DNA of 9,855 nt. Origin: CAYQPF01 sp964419225. Lineage in GTDB: Bacteria; Cloacimonadota; Cloacimonadia; Cloacimonadales; CAYQPF01. Positions within the stretch are counted from its first letter, which is position 1, and every line of letters starts with the position of its first letter. Where the stretch lies: NCBI GenBank assembly GCA_964419225.1, contig CAYQPF010000173.1, forward strand, positions 1 through 9,855. Reading direction: 5' to 3'. Shown here piece by piece: positions 1 to 7,120 of this stretch. The notes below the pieces were generated by a model, which worked only from the letters and a program-made list of their open reading frames with translations, ran no database searches and was not told the DNA's origin. The position numbers were made by a program, and so were the translations under genes.

Positions 1-36
1 CAATTGTATCCATAAGAATAATATTTTGATTGATAC

Positions 37-46
37 AGGAGGAGGG
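37..46 (+). promoter_or_regulatory. Ribosome binding site of the FIST gene
   Basis: A purine run reading aggaggaggg ends two bases before the ATG at 49. It contains a full six-base match to the anti-Shine-Dalgarno. This suggests strong initiation of the first visible gene of the operon. The 36 bases upstream are too few to place a promoter. Confidence 0.75.
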
Positions 47-48
47 TT

Positions 49-1188
49 ATGAAAGTCTTACAATCAGTGTGGCAGGAAACAAAGGGCTGGAATCCGCCAT
101 TAGAATCTATTAGTTCCAGCGAATCACAACTTGTATTTGTTTTTGGAAAGAAAGAATTGTTAAAATTGCCTTTTTGTTATCCTGAACTTAAAACCGCGTT
201 TCCTGTGGCAAATATCATGGGTTGTTCTACTTCCGGAGAAATACATGGTTCCAGGGTTCTGGATAATACTATTGTAATATCTGCAGTTAAATTTGAAAAA
301 ACAACAGTAAAAGGTGTTTCCCTACAAATAAATTCCGCTGAAGAGAGTTATGAAGTCGGTCAAAAGCTAATTCAGTCACTTGATCTCAATGGTTTAGCTC
401 ATTTATTTGTTTTATCTGACGGAATAAATGTGAATGGAAGTGATCTGGTTAAAGGGATCACTGATCAATTACCGCAGGGGATAACATTAACAGGCGGATT
501 ATCGGGCGATGGAGACAAGTTTCAGGATACAGTTGTGATATGGAATGCTCCTGCGAAAAGCCATACTATTGCTTTATTGGGGTTTTATGGCTCTAATCTC
601 CAGGTTAGTTATGCCTCAATGGGAGGCTGGGATCCATTTGGGCCTGAGAGGGTAGTGACTAAATCCAAAGGTAATGTTTTATATGAGTTGGATGGAAAAT
701 CAGCTTTAGAATTATATAAACTTTATTTGGGGGATTATGCTAAGAATCTGCCATCTTCCGGGCTTCTTTTTCCTTTGATTGTACAGAATGCATCTCAGGA
801 AAGAGGAGTAGTGCGGACAATTTTATCAGTGAATGAATCAGACCAGTCCTTAATCTTTGCCGGAGATATCACAGAAGGTTCAAAGTCGAGATTAATGAAA
901 GCCAATATGAACAGATTAGTTGACGGGGCTGTAGAAGCTGCACGGATTTGTTTTGAGAGTTTACAGTCAAATCCTCCGGGTTTTTCGATTTTAATCAGTT
1001 GTGTCGGCAGAAAAATGATCATGAAGCAGCAAGTCGAAGAAGAGGTGGAAGGCGTTTTAGATATTTTTGGACAGGATACTCCCATCACTGGTTTTTATTC
1101 ATATGGAGAAATCTCTCCTTTTGATTCAGACGAAAAGTGTGAATTGCATAATCAAACAATGACTATCACTGCTTTCCAGGAATTTTAA
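49..1188 (+). CDS. FIST-domain (FIST_N + FIST_C) sensor protein, NosP-like
   Basis: This is a 379-aa soluble protein with no signal peptide or membrane segment, so it should act in the cytoplasm. It has the FIST_N then FIST_C layout. Residues 58-67 read GCSTSGEIHG, the FIST_N signature. A second conserved block, TGGLSGDGDKF, lies near 148-158, and GWDPFGP is at 193-199. FIST_C runs from about residue 215 to the end and carries GFYSYGEISP at 348-357 and HNQTMTI at 367-373. FIST proteins are ligand-sensing modules. Some (NosP) bind heme and nitric oxide and control a co-encoded hybrid histidine kinase. Here the gene ends one base before such a kinase, which supports a sensor-kinase pair. The ligand cannot be read from the sequence, and the heme-ligating residue is not known to me, so amino acids or other small ligands remain possible. 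The start is fixed by a strong Shine-Dalgarno at 37-46. The family call is firm and the NosP comparison is inference. Confidence 0.93.
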   Translation: MKVLQSVWQETKGWNPPLESISSSESQLVFVFGKKELLKLPFCYPELKTAFPVANIMGCSTSGEIHGSRVLDNTIVISAVKFEKTTVKGVSLQINSAEESYEVGQKLIQSLDLNGLAHLFVLSDGINVNGSDLVKGITDQLPQGITLTGGLSGDGDKFQDTVVIWNAPAKSHTIALLGFYGSNLQVSYASMGGWDPFGPERVVTKSKGNVLYELDGKSALELYKLYLGDYAKNLPSSGLLFPLIVQNASQERGVVRTILSVNESDQSLIFAGDITEGSKSRLMKANMNRLVDGAVEAARICFESLQSNPPGFSILISCVGRKMIMKQQVEEEVEGVLDIFGQDTPITGFYSYGEISPFDSDEKCELHNQTMTITAFQEF

Positions 1189-1189
1189 A

Positions 1190-3214
1190 ATGCACAGTTT
1201 GTTGAAAAGACAGATCAGGAAGTTTTTTGGTGACAATGCAAAATTTGAAGGTGTATTTCAAGAATTTGTTGAAGCTGTTGATAAGGCATACCAGGAATTT
1301 GATGAAGACAGAAAGATTTTGGACCATTCCTTAGAATTAAGTTCAAACGAGTTGTTCCTGGCCAATGCAGAGATGCGGGAAATTTTCCGTTCTTTTCCCG
1401 ATCTTTTTTTTCGGATTGATGGTGACGGAAAAATCTTGGATTACTATCACTTAGAGATGGGAGAAGACAACCTGTTTTTCCCTGCCAAACAATTGAGAGG
1501 AAAATTTATTCAGCAGATCCCTTTAGTAACAATTGGAATGCTTTTTGATAATGCCATAAGGGAAGTTAAGTTATTAAATACAAAAATAACCTTCGAGTAT
1601 CAGCAGAAAGTTAATAACGAAGAAAAATACTACGAAGCGAGTTTGCTTCCCCTATTTGAACACTCAATTATTATTTTTGTAAAAAATATATCACTCAGAA
1701 AAATAGCAGAAAAAGAATTATTAAAAGCAAAAATGAATGCTGAGAATGCCAACAGATCCAAAAGCGAATTTCTGGCTAATATGAGCCATGAAATCCGGAC
1801 TCCTATGAATGCAGTCCTGGGATTTTCTGATCTGTTATCACCTCTTTTAGTTGATGAGAAACAGAAAAGTTATTTGGATTCTATTAAGATAAGTGCCAAA
1901 AACCTCATGCTCCTCATCAATGATATCCTGGATTTATCTAAAATTGAAGCAGGTAAAATTGAAATCAAACCAGAGCCTTTAAATTTTAAACAGTTATTGG
2001 AAGAGATTAAGAATATTTTTTCTGAAAAAGTTAAAAGTAAAAATTTGGAATTTATTCTGGAATATTCTGAAGATCTGCCCTCAACTCTTGTTCTGGACGA
2101 GATCCGTTTACGTCAAATCTTTCTGAATTTAGTAGGTAATGCGGTCAAATTTACTGACAAAGGATTTATAAAAGTCATAATTTCCGGAGTAAAATTTCAT
2201 GGTTTGATTGATTTACATTTTTTGATTGAAGATACAGGGATAGGAATATCAGAAGATGGAATAAATGACATATTTAATTCATTTCACCAACAGGAAACAC
2301 AAAATAAACGACGTTTTGAAGGCACCGGGTTGGGTTTGGCTATTACCAAGCGATTGGTTGAGATCATGAACGGTTCGATAAAAGTTACCAGTACAATGGG
2401 GAAGGGCAGTATTTTTGAAGTAACTATTCCCGGGATAGCCAGAGCAAGTGAGATTCTTAATACTCCGAATTTAATAGAAACTTTACCTAAATCCAATGAG
2501 ATAAAAATAACAAAGGTTTTAGTCGTGGACGACCTCGATACAAACCGGATGCTAATGAAAGAGATTCTCAAACTATTTAAACTGGAAGTTGTGGAAGCTG
2601 CAGATGGTGCAGATGCTGTTGAAAAAGCTAAAACTCATATACCTGATCTGATCTTTATGGATCTCAGAATGCCTGTCCTAAATGGTTATGAAGCTACCCT
2701 GGAGATAAGAAAAATTAAAGAACTTATTCATATTCCCATTATTGCCCTGACCGCTTCTGTCTTCAATAAATCAGAAGAAGCTCTCGCCGAAAAAGGATTC
2801 AACGGTTATATTAAAAAACCTTTCAAGGTTAATGATATTGCAAAATTCCTAAAACCAGGTACTTTCAATAAAGGCGGTGAACCGGAATCCCATCAGGTAA
2901 GCCCCGATAACAAAGAAAAAACTGCCGTGAATTTGACTGATTCAGAAAAACAAAAAGTCAGTGTTCTATTGTCTGTCTTAGAAAATGAATATGCACAGAA
3001 ATGGCAGAGAATTAAACAACGTGGCATTATTGAAGAAATGATAGATTTTTCCAATCAAATTCTGAATCTGGGAAAAGCATATTCTAATCAGGAATTGATT
3101 GCCTGGGCTAACCAGTTAAAAACATCCGCTGATCAAATAGACATATATACTGTGGAAATGTTGGTCAGAGCATTTCCTGCGTTGATTGAACAAATCAGGA
3201 AAAAGGTGCATTAA
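1190..3214 (+). CDS. PAS hybrid sensor histidine kinase with receiver and degenerate HPt-like tail
   Basis: This 674-aa protein has no membrane segment and so is cytoplasmic. It has an N-terminal helical region (about 1-60) and a PAS domain (about 60-172). A HisKA domain follows, with the H-box MSHEIRTPMN and phospho-acceptor His200. The HATPase domain has its N-box at Asn313/Asn317, G1 DTGIGIS at 348-354 and G2 GTGLGLAI at 378-385. The receiver (about 444-555) has Asp447/Asp448, phospho-acceptor Asp491, Thr521 and Lys543. All catalytic residues for autophosphorylation and transfer to the receiver are present. The last ~100 residues form a helical HPt-like tail in which the expected phospho-His of AHxLKGSA is Asn641 (AWANQLKTSA). 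The N-terminal stretch (LLKRQIRKFFGD, then ILDHSLELSSNELFLANAEMREIF) resembles, from memory, kinases encoded behind FIST genes in other phyla. The start lies one base after the upstream stop, which suggests translational coupling. It probably reads the FIST protein and passes phosphate within itself or to the next gene product. Confidence 0.95.
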   Translation: MHSLLKRQIRKFFGDNAKFEGVFQEFVEAVDKAYQEFDEDRKILDHSLELSSNELFLANAEMREIFRSFPDLFFRIDGDGKILDYYHLEMGEDNLFFPAKQLRGKFIQQIPLVTIGMLFDNAIREVKLLNTKITFEYQQKVNNEEKYYEASLLPLFEHSIIIFVKNISLRKIAEKELLKAKMNAENANRSKSEFLANMSHEIRTPMNAVLGFSDLLSPLLVDEKQKSYLDSIKISAKNLMLLINDILDLSKIEAGKIEIKPEPLNFKQLLEEIKNIFSEKVKSKNLEFILEYSEDLPSTLVLDEIRLRQIFLNLVGNAVKFTDKGFIKVIISGVKFHGLIDLHFLIEDTGIGISEDGINDIFNSFHQQETQNKRRFEGTGLGLAITKRLVEIMNGSIKVTSTMGKGSIFEVTIPGIARASEILNTPNLIETLPKSNEIKITKVLVVDDLDTNRMLMKEILKLFKLEVVEAADGADAVEKAKTHIPDLIFMDLRMPVLNGYEATLEIRKIKELIHIPIIALTASVFNKSEEALAEKGFNGYIKKPFKVNDIAKFLKPGTFNKGGEPESHQVSPDNKEKTAVNLTDSEKQKVSVLLSVLENEYAQKWQRIKQRGIIEEMIDFSNQILNLGKAYSNQELIAWANQLKTSADQIDIYTVEMLVRAFPALIEQIRKKVH

Positions 3215-3219
3215 ATACA

Positions 3220-4362
3220 ATGGCTGCAAAAATACTAATTGTCGATGATATTCCCCAGAACATTCAGGTCTTGGGTGCAATTCTGCGTAAGCATGGTTAC
3301 GAAATTGGCTATGCTTCAGACGGGTTCATGGCTTTGGAACGTATCCAGGCTTCTGTATTCGATTTGATTCTCCTGGATGTTATGATGCCGGGAATGTCCG
3401 GTTATGAAGTATGTAAAAGAATTAAAGAGAATTCTTCTTATCAGCATGTTCCGATTATCTTTATTACAGCCAGAACTGACTCCGACAGCCTGATCAAAGG
3501 TTTTGAAACAGGAGGAGTGGACTATATCACCAAACCTTTTAACGAAGCAGAACTAATGGCCAGAATTAATACACATCTCAGTTTGAAAGAATCTCAGGAC
3601 AACTTAAAAAAAAGCCAAAAACAACTTAGCGATGCGAATGCTGCAAAAGATAAACTATTTTCCATCATCGGGCATGATTTAAACAATCCCTTGAACATTA
3701 TCCAGCTTGGTTTGGAAAATTTGATGAAAAACGAAGTTGTAGTGACTTCAGAAAAAAACCAGCATTTAGTCGGGAATATGACTAAAAGTATTCATCGCAT
3801 TGTTGAATTGTTGTCCAATCTAATTCAGTGGTCCAGATCCCAAACAGGGAAAATGCTGAACAAAGCCACAACTATTGAGCTTTACTCGACTGTTTACCAT
3901 GCAGTGAATCTTCTTTTACCTATAGCTGAGAAAAAGCAAATTCAGATTGATGTGCAAGTTGATAAAGCTGTTTTTGTATATGCAGACGGGAATGTCTTGA
4001 TGACAGTCTTACGGAACCTGATCGGTAATGCCTTGAAATTTACGCCTCAAGGCGGAAAAATAATCATTAGGACTGAGAGTACAAAAGCCGAAACAACTAT
4101 TTATGTTATTGATTCGGGAGTTGGTATTGCCCTCGGAGATATTCCTAAATTGTTTAACTTACAGGAACATATCACTACTAAAGGTACAGAAAGGGAGCAC
4201 GGAACCGGATTGGGTTTGTTGATCTGCCAGGAATTTGTGGAGTTAATGAATGGACGAATTTGGGTAGAGTCTGTTTATGGTGAGGGTTCCTCATTTATCT
4301 TTACAGTCCCGAATCCCACCTTAGAGGTAATTTCTCAGGGAGTAAACAGTGTTAGCCAGTAG
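3220..4362 (+). CDS. Receiver-histidine kinase (REC-HisKA-HATPase_c)
   Basis: This 380-aa cytoplasmic protein has its receiver at the N-terminus, the reverse of a usual hybrid kinase. The receiver (about 1-120) has Asp9/Asp10, phospho-acceptor Asp53 in LLDVMMPG, and Lys105 in ITKPF. A coiled linker (about 115-145) leads to HisKA with the H-box IIGHDLNNPL and His152. The HATPase domain has its N-box at Asn266/Asn270, G1 DSGVGI at 298-303 and G2 GTGLGL at 328-333. Both modules look catalytically intact. This class usually works as a relay: phosphorylation of the receiver changes kinase activity. The start is five bases after the hybrid kinase gene, so the two are co-transcribed and the upstream kinase is the natural phosphodonor. 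There is no transmembrane or output domain, so the final target must lie elsewhere. The spacing to the start shows only a weak Shine-Dalgarno (aagg about 13 bases upstream), consistent with coupled translation. Confidence 0.95.
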   Translation: MAAKILIVDDIPQNIQVLGAILRKHGYEIGYASDGFMALERIQASVFDLILLDVMMPGMSGYEVCKRIKENSSYQHVPIIFITARTDSDSLIKGFETGGVDYITKPFNEAELMARINTHLSLKESQDNLKKSQKQLSDANAAKDKLFSIIGHDLNNPLNIIQLGLENLMKNEVVVTSEKNQHLVGNMTKSIHRIVELLSNLIQWSRSQTGKMLNKATTIELYSTVYHAVNLLLPIAEKKQIQIDVQVDKAVFVYADGNVLMTVLRNLIGNALKFTPQGGKIIIRTESTKAETTIYVIDSGVGIALGDIPKLFNLQEHITTKGTEREHGTGLGLLICQEFVELMNGRIWVESVYGEGSSFIFTVPNPTLEVISQGVNSVSQ

Positions 4363-4386
4363 CCAAAGACAAGCTCAGGAGTCTGA

Positions 4387-5151
4387 ATGAGAAAAGTCCT
4401 TATTTTTCTCTGTTTTTTTGTGTTTTGTTCAATACTCTGGTCTCAGAATAAAACAATATCTGTTTACTATTTTCACCGACCTCCGTTATATACTCTCGAC
4501 AATTCGGATAAACCCGAGGGCTTCATTTCTAAAATAGTAGATATGATCCTGCATGAAGCCAATATCAAGCATTCCTTTATTTCTATGCCATCAAAGAGAG
4601 TTGAATTATCCCTGCAAAATCAGGATTATGCTTGTGGAATCGGCTGGTTTAAAAAGCCGGAAAGGGAAGATTTTGCTATTTTTAGTGAACCCATTTACAA
4701 AGATCAAAAATTATCTGTGATTTATAGTACCAGAGTTAAGAGTAAAATACCAGCAGATGTATCAATAGAACAATTGTTCAACAGCAACTTGCTTTTGGGG
4801 GTCATTGACGGATTTTCATATGGTGCCTGGGCGGATGACAAAATTAGCATTCTCAAACCTGGAAACGAAAAATTTGTGACTGAACAGGATAATTTGCTTA
4901 ACCTGCTCATTGCAGGCAGAGCTGATTATACTCTTATCGGATTTGAAGAAGGACGTTGGCTGTTAGATAAAAATCCTGAGTTTAAAAAATCTCTCCGACT
5001 AATTACCATCTCAAATGCCCCTGAAGGAAATTTACGCTATATCATGTTCAGCAAAAGCATAGATAAAAGCACGGTAAGTCATATCAATAAAGCAATTCTG
5101 AAAGTGAAGAAAAGCCCGGAATACAAGAAAATAATCAGTCAGTATAATTAA
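4387..5151 (+). CDS. Periplasmic family-3 solute-binding protein (SBP_bac_3-like)
   Basis: This 254-aa protein starts with a Sec signal peptide. A basic MRK and a hydrophobic stretch to about residue 18 are followed by a likely cleavage at LWS-Q (19/20). The mature part follows the family-3 (polar amino acid type) binding-protein pattern. It has an opening beta strand KTISVYYF, KPEGFISKIVDMI near 42-54, GIGWFKKPERE near 84-94, FSEPIYKDQ at 99-107, GVIDGFSYG near 138-146 and a terminal helix KKSPEYKKIISQY. The length is normal for a single domain. No permease or ATPase gene is adjacent. The gene follows two kinase genes after 24 nt with its own ribosome site (aggag, 4377-4381), so a sensing role is more likely than uptake. 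The ligand is unknown. The absence of a transmembrane sensor domain in the neighbouring kinases leaves the link to the cytoplasm unexplained. Confidence 0.85.
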   Translation: MRKVLIFLCFFVFCSILWSQNKTISVYYFHRPPLYTLDNSDKPEGFISKIVDMILHEANIKHSFISMPSKRVELSLQNQDYACGIGWFKKPEREDFAIFSEPIYKDQKLSVIYSTRVKSKIPADVSIEQLFNSNLLLGVIDGFSYGAWADDKISILKPGNEKFVTEQDNLLNLLIAGRADYTLIGFEEGRWLLDKNPEFKKSLRLITISNAPEGNLRYIMFSKSIDKSTVSHINKAILKVKKSPEYKKIISQYN

Positions 5152-5191
5152 GCTGTTAATGGCTGTCAAACTCAAATATTTTTGCAACAAT

Positions 5192-5207
5192 ACTCAGGTG
5201 ACTGAGT
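5192..5207 (+). terminator. Hairpin after the signalling operon, possible weak terminator
   Basis: A perfect 6-bp stem (actcag / ctgagt) encloses a GTGA loop, which is of the GNRA type. It is followed by the T-rich stretch tttatattatt. It sits 40 nt after the stop of the binding-protein gene and before the next gene. The stem is short and the T run is broken, so it could also be a leader hairpin of the 5257 gene. Confidence 0.35.
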
Positions 5208-5256
5208 TTATATTATTAGAATACCTTTTTAAGTAAATAACCGGAATGGAGGAAAT

Positions 5257-5820
5257 ATGCCTTATTGGCTGTTAATTTTAATGCTAATTTTGAGTAACTT
5301 TCTTTTTGGTCAGGATTCCCTGCAGGTAGAAACAACATTTGCAGACAGTTCTGCAGTTCTGTTTGCCCTGAATTCTGATACTAATGCTCGAGCTGGAATA
5401 GTTCAGGATACTTTGTCAGATACCTTATCCTATATGATGGGCTATGAAGATGGCCGCAAAGGAATAGAAAAGACAAAGTACTATTTTCAGGGTGTGGGCG
5501 GTGGAGCTTTGTTGATGGGTGCTACGATAGGCTTCGCTATTTTATCACGCAGTTTGGACTCTGCTGCAGTAATTACTGCAATCGGACTCCCTGTGAGTGG
5601 AATTGTTGTAGCTAAGCGTGAAGCACCTGGGTCAAAACCTCAAAAAATTCCTGCTACAGCAAAGCAATCAGCTTATGAACGTGGCTTTGCAAAAGGATCA
5701 GCTAAAACAAATAAAGCCTATTATGTTGGAGGAGCCTGTACTCTTGGTATTCCGGTAGCTTTAGGAGGAATAGGACTTATTGTCATTATTTCTGCTCTTT
5801 CTTCGATGGGACCACACTAA
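5257..5820 (+). CDS. Hypothetical exported/membrane protein with duplicated GYxxG-YY-glycine-rich units
   Basis: I do not recognise this 187-aa protein. It begins with a hydrophobic signal (residues 3-18) and a likely cleavage at LFG-Q (18/19). A Ser/Thr/Asp-rich segment runs to about 58. Then come two similar units, 59-97 and 140-180. Each has a Tyr, a GY/GF, a Gly three residues later, a Lys-containing stretch, a Tyr-Tyr pair (75-76 and 155-156) and a glycine-rich hydrophobic segment that could span a membrane. A third hydrophobic stretch lies at about 101-118. The units are joined by a basic, Pro-rich linker (119-135). The start is set by ggagg at 5248-5252, four bases before ATG. It lies 105 nt after the binding-protein gene on the same strand, with a hairpin between, so shared transcription is uncertain. 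A small membrane-anchored envelope protein is the most that can be inferred. Confidence 0.8.
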   Translation: MPYWLLILMLILSNFLFGQDSLQVETTFADSSAVLFALNSDTNARAGIVQDTLSDTLSYMMGYEDGRKGIEKTKYYFQGVGGGALLMGATIGFAILSRSLDSAAVITAIGLPVSGIVVAKREAPGSKPQKIPATAKQSAYERGFAKGSAKTNKAYYVGGACTLGIPVALGGIGLIVIISALSSMGPH

Positions 5821-5867
5821 AGTTATACCCTTATAAGGATATGACGTGGTTACTCTCAGAATTTGAA

Positions 5868-6932
5868 TTATTTGATATTCTCAAACATTTCCTTGTTTGC
5901 CCAGAGAGCACAGCCGCCTTTAGTTTCCTTCAGAAGTTCGTGATTCGCTCTGATCTTGGCAAAGAGAGGAGAGGATAAAGCATCTTTTAAACTGCCCTGC
6001 ATAACCTCAGCATCTGAGAAAGGAGCAAATGGGCATGCTTCTGCAAGTCCCTGAGGATTGATATGGAAGAATCCTCTGCCTGCAGCCAGACAACCGTCAT
6101 ACTGCTCTTCATCACCCGGGAATGCCACAAATAATCCGGGATAATCCTGCATCTTACGGTTCACTATAGGCTGTAAAGACAGTTTTTGCTCTTCTGTCAA
6201 AACTAAATCAATAGTTTCTTCTCGGATAGGCACATATTCCACATAGAAAAAGAGATTACAGCCCTTGTTCAAAAGCTGTTGTATATAAGCATCTGAGGTT
6301 ACCAAGTCAAAATTTGTTCTCGTAGTTGTTAAGGAAATACCCCAAAAGATCTTTTCTTTTTTGAAGATGTCTTTAATATTCAAAAAGTTTTCCCAAACCC
6401 CGTCCCCGCGTCTGCTGTCTGTTTCATCTTCACGTCCTTCCAGACTTATGACAGGAATAATATGAGGATTCTTCAGGAAAAAGCTGACATAGCTCTGATC
6501 GATCAGCATCCCATTCGTAAAAACAGGAAACATGATTTCAGGAAAATCTGCTGCAATTTCCAGAAACTCTCTTTTTACCAAGGGCTCTCCACCAGCCATC
6601 AGGAAAATAGAAATACCCAGTTCTCGTGCTTCTTCCAAAATTCCCCGGAAACGGGCTGGAGATACTTCTGGCAGATTGGAAGTATGCAGATGCTTGGAAT
6701 AGCATCCACTGCAGTTGAGATTACAGCTGTTGGTGATGCTCATGATCACTAAGGGTGGTACTTCTATTCCATTTTTCAACTGTGTTTGTCTGCGTTTACG
6801 AGCTTTATTTTGGTTATTAAGTGCTTTGAGAAAGAAAGCTGTCTTATCCGGCCGGCTAATCATAATCGAAACAGCCTTAAGGAATTGTTCTTTAATATTT
6901 TTATCAAAGACCTTACGTTGGTCAATTTTCAT
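5868..6932 (-). CDS. Radical SAM protein with partial SPASM-like C-terminal cluster region
   Basis: The protein is 354 aa when started at the ATG ending at 6932. A GTG two codons upstream (6938) is in frame, but it sits only one base after the ggggg ribosome site. The ATG has an ideal 7-base spacing, so I chose it. After a basic N-terminal region (about 1-60) comes the radical SAM core with CNLNCSGCY, giving Cys70, Cys74 and Cys77 for the SAM-binding [4Fe-4S] cluster. The GGE motif is in MAGGEP (about 113-117) and ISLEG follows further on. The C-terminal region carries Cys281 (DGCLAAGRG), Cys300 (GLAEACPF) and Cys341 (GGCALW). That is fewer than the usual seven SPASM cysteines and suggests at most one auxiliary cluster. 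Such enzymes modify peptides or small molecules. No precursor peptide gene is evident except a doubtful 27-codon ORF upstream on the other strand. It converges with the 5257 gene, 47 nt apart. Confidence 0.92.
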   Translation of the reverse strand: MKIDQRKVFDKNIKEQFLKAVSIMISRPDKTAFFLKALNNQNKARKRRQTQLKNGIEVPPLVIMSITNSCNLNCSGCYSKHLHTSNLPEVSPARFRGILEEARELGISIFLMAGGEPLVKREFLEIAADFPEIMFPVFTNGMLIDQSYVSFFLKNPHIIPVISLEGREDETDSRRGDGVWENFLNIKDIFKKEKIFWGISLTTTRTNFDLVTSDAYIQQLLNKGCNLFFYVEYVPIREETIDLVLTEEQKLSLQPIVNRKMQDYPGLFVAFPGDEEQYDGCLAAGRGFFHINPQGLAEACPFAPFSDAEVMQGSLKDALSSPLFAKIRANHELLKETKGGCALWANKEMFENIK

Positions 6933-6939
6933 TTTCACA

Positions 6940-6946
6940 CCCCCTA
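6940..6946 (-). promoter_or_regulatory. Ribosome binding site deciding the radical SAM start
   Basis: On the minus strand the bases read taggggg, followed by tgtgaaa and then ATG. The spacing of 7 favours the ATG at 6932-6930 over the upstream in-frame GTG at 6938-6936, which would be only one base from the purine run. Confidence 0.6.
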
Positions 6947-6953
6947 TGTCTTA

Positions 6954-6975
6954 GTGTAATGGTAAACCACCACAC
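6954..6975 (-). promoter_or_regulatory. Operator-like 22-bp imperfect palindrome upstream of the radical SAM gene
   Basis: On the plus strand the half-sites are gtgtaatggt (6954-6963) and accaccacac (6966-6975), separated by aa. The second, reverse-complemented, matches the first at 8 of 10 positions. The site lies just upstream of the ribosome site of the radical SAM gene and downstream of a TTGACT hexamer (minus strand, 6992-6987). It would therefore overlap the -10 region or transcription start. Length and symmetry fit a dimeric repressor such as a TetR-type protein. No regulator gene is in the window. Confidence 0.45.
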
Positions 6976-6998
6976 CACGGCATTTAAGTCAAGTACTT

Positions 6999-7037
6999 TT
7001 TGTTGTTTTTTGAAAATATTTCAAGAGGAACAACAAA
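6999..7037. repeat. Nested inverted repeat (9-bp outer, 6-bp inner stem)
   Basis: The outer arms are tttgttgtt (6999-7007) and aacaacaaa (7029-7037), exact complements. The inner arms are ttgaaa (7010-7015) and tttcaa (7019-7024), with a 3-base loop. The dyad sits upstream of the radical SAM promoter region on one side. On the other strand it overlaps the ribosome site and start of a 27-codon ORF. It could be a protein-binding site or an RNA hairpin. It is not followed by a T run that would make it a terminator for a known gene. Confidence 0.5.
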
Positions 7038-7120
7038 TGGCACAATTATTTGTACCTTACAACTGGAAATCTTCATTTTTTGGCAGAATATTAAAAGTCA
7101 AAATGGACTGTATGGACTAA
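7037..7120 (+). CDS. Possible 27-aa small ORF
   Basis: An ATG with an upstream gagg (7025-7028, 8 bases away) opens a 27-codon frame beginning MAQLFVPYNW and ending MDCMD. It is divergent from the radical SAM gene. Its last codons and stop come from the 9-nt-period repeat at 7102-7137. It could be a real small protein, a decayed gene end or chance. The ribosome site is in the internal loop of a strong dyad. Codon statistics are useless at this length, so confidence is low. Confidence 0.2.
   Translation: MAQLFVPYNWKSSFFGRILKVKMDCMD

Noticed and set aside
795..1088. Minus-strand open frame inside the FIST gene
   Set aside because: It overlaps a strongly supported domain-bearing gene, lacks a ribosome site and shows no recognisable motif.
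2284..2571. Minus-strand open frame inside the hybrid kinase gene
   Set aside because: It lies opposite the kinase ATPase and receiver motifs and has no independent support.
5829..5838. ccttataagg palindrome between convergent genes as a bidirectional terminator
   Set aside because: It is a 10-bp self-complementary site without a usable loop or flanking T run.
6462..6954. Two plus-strand frames opposite the radical SAM gene
   Set aside because: Both are antisense to the catalytic core of the enzyme gene, with no ribosome site or family resemblance.
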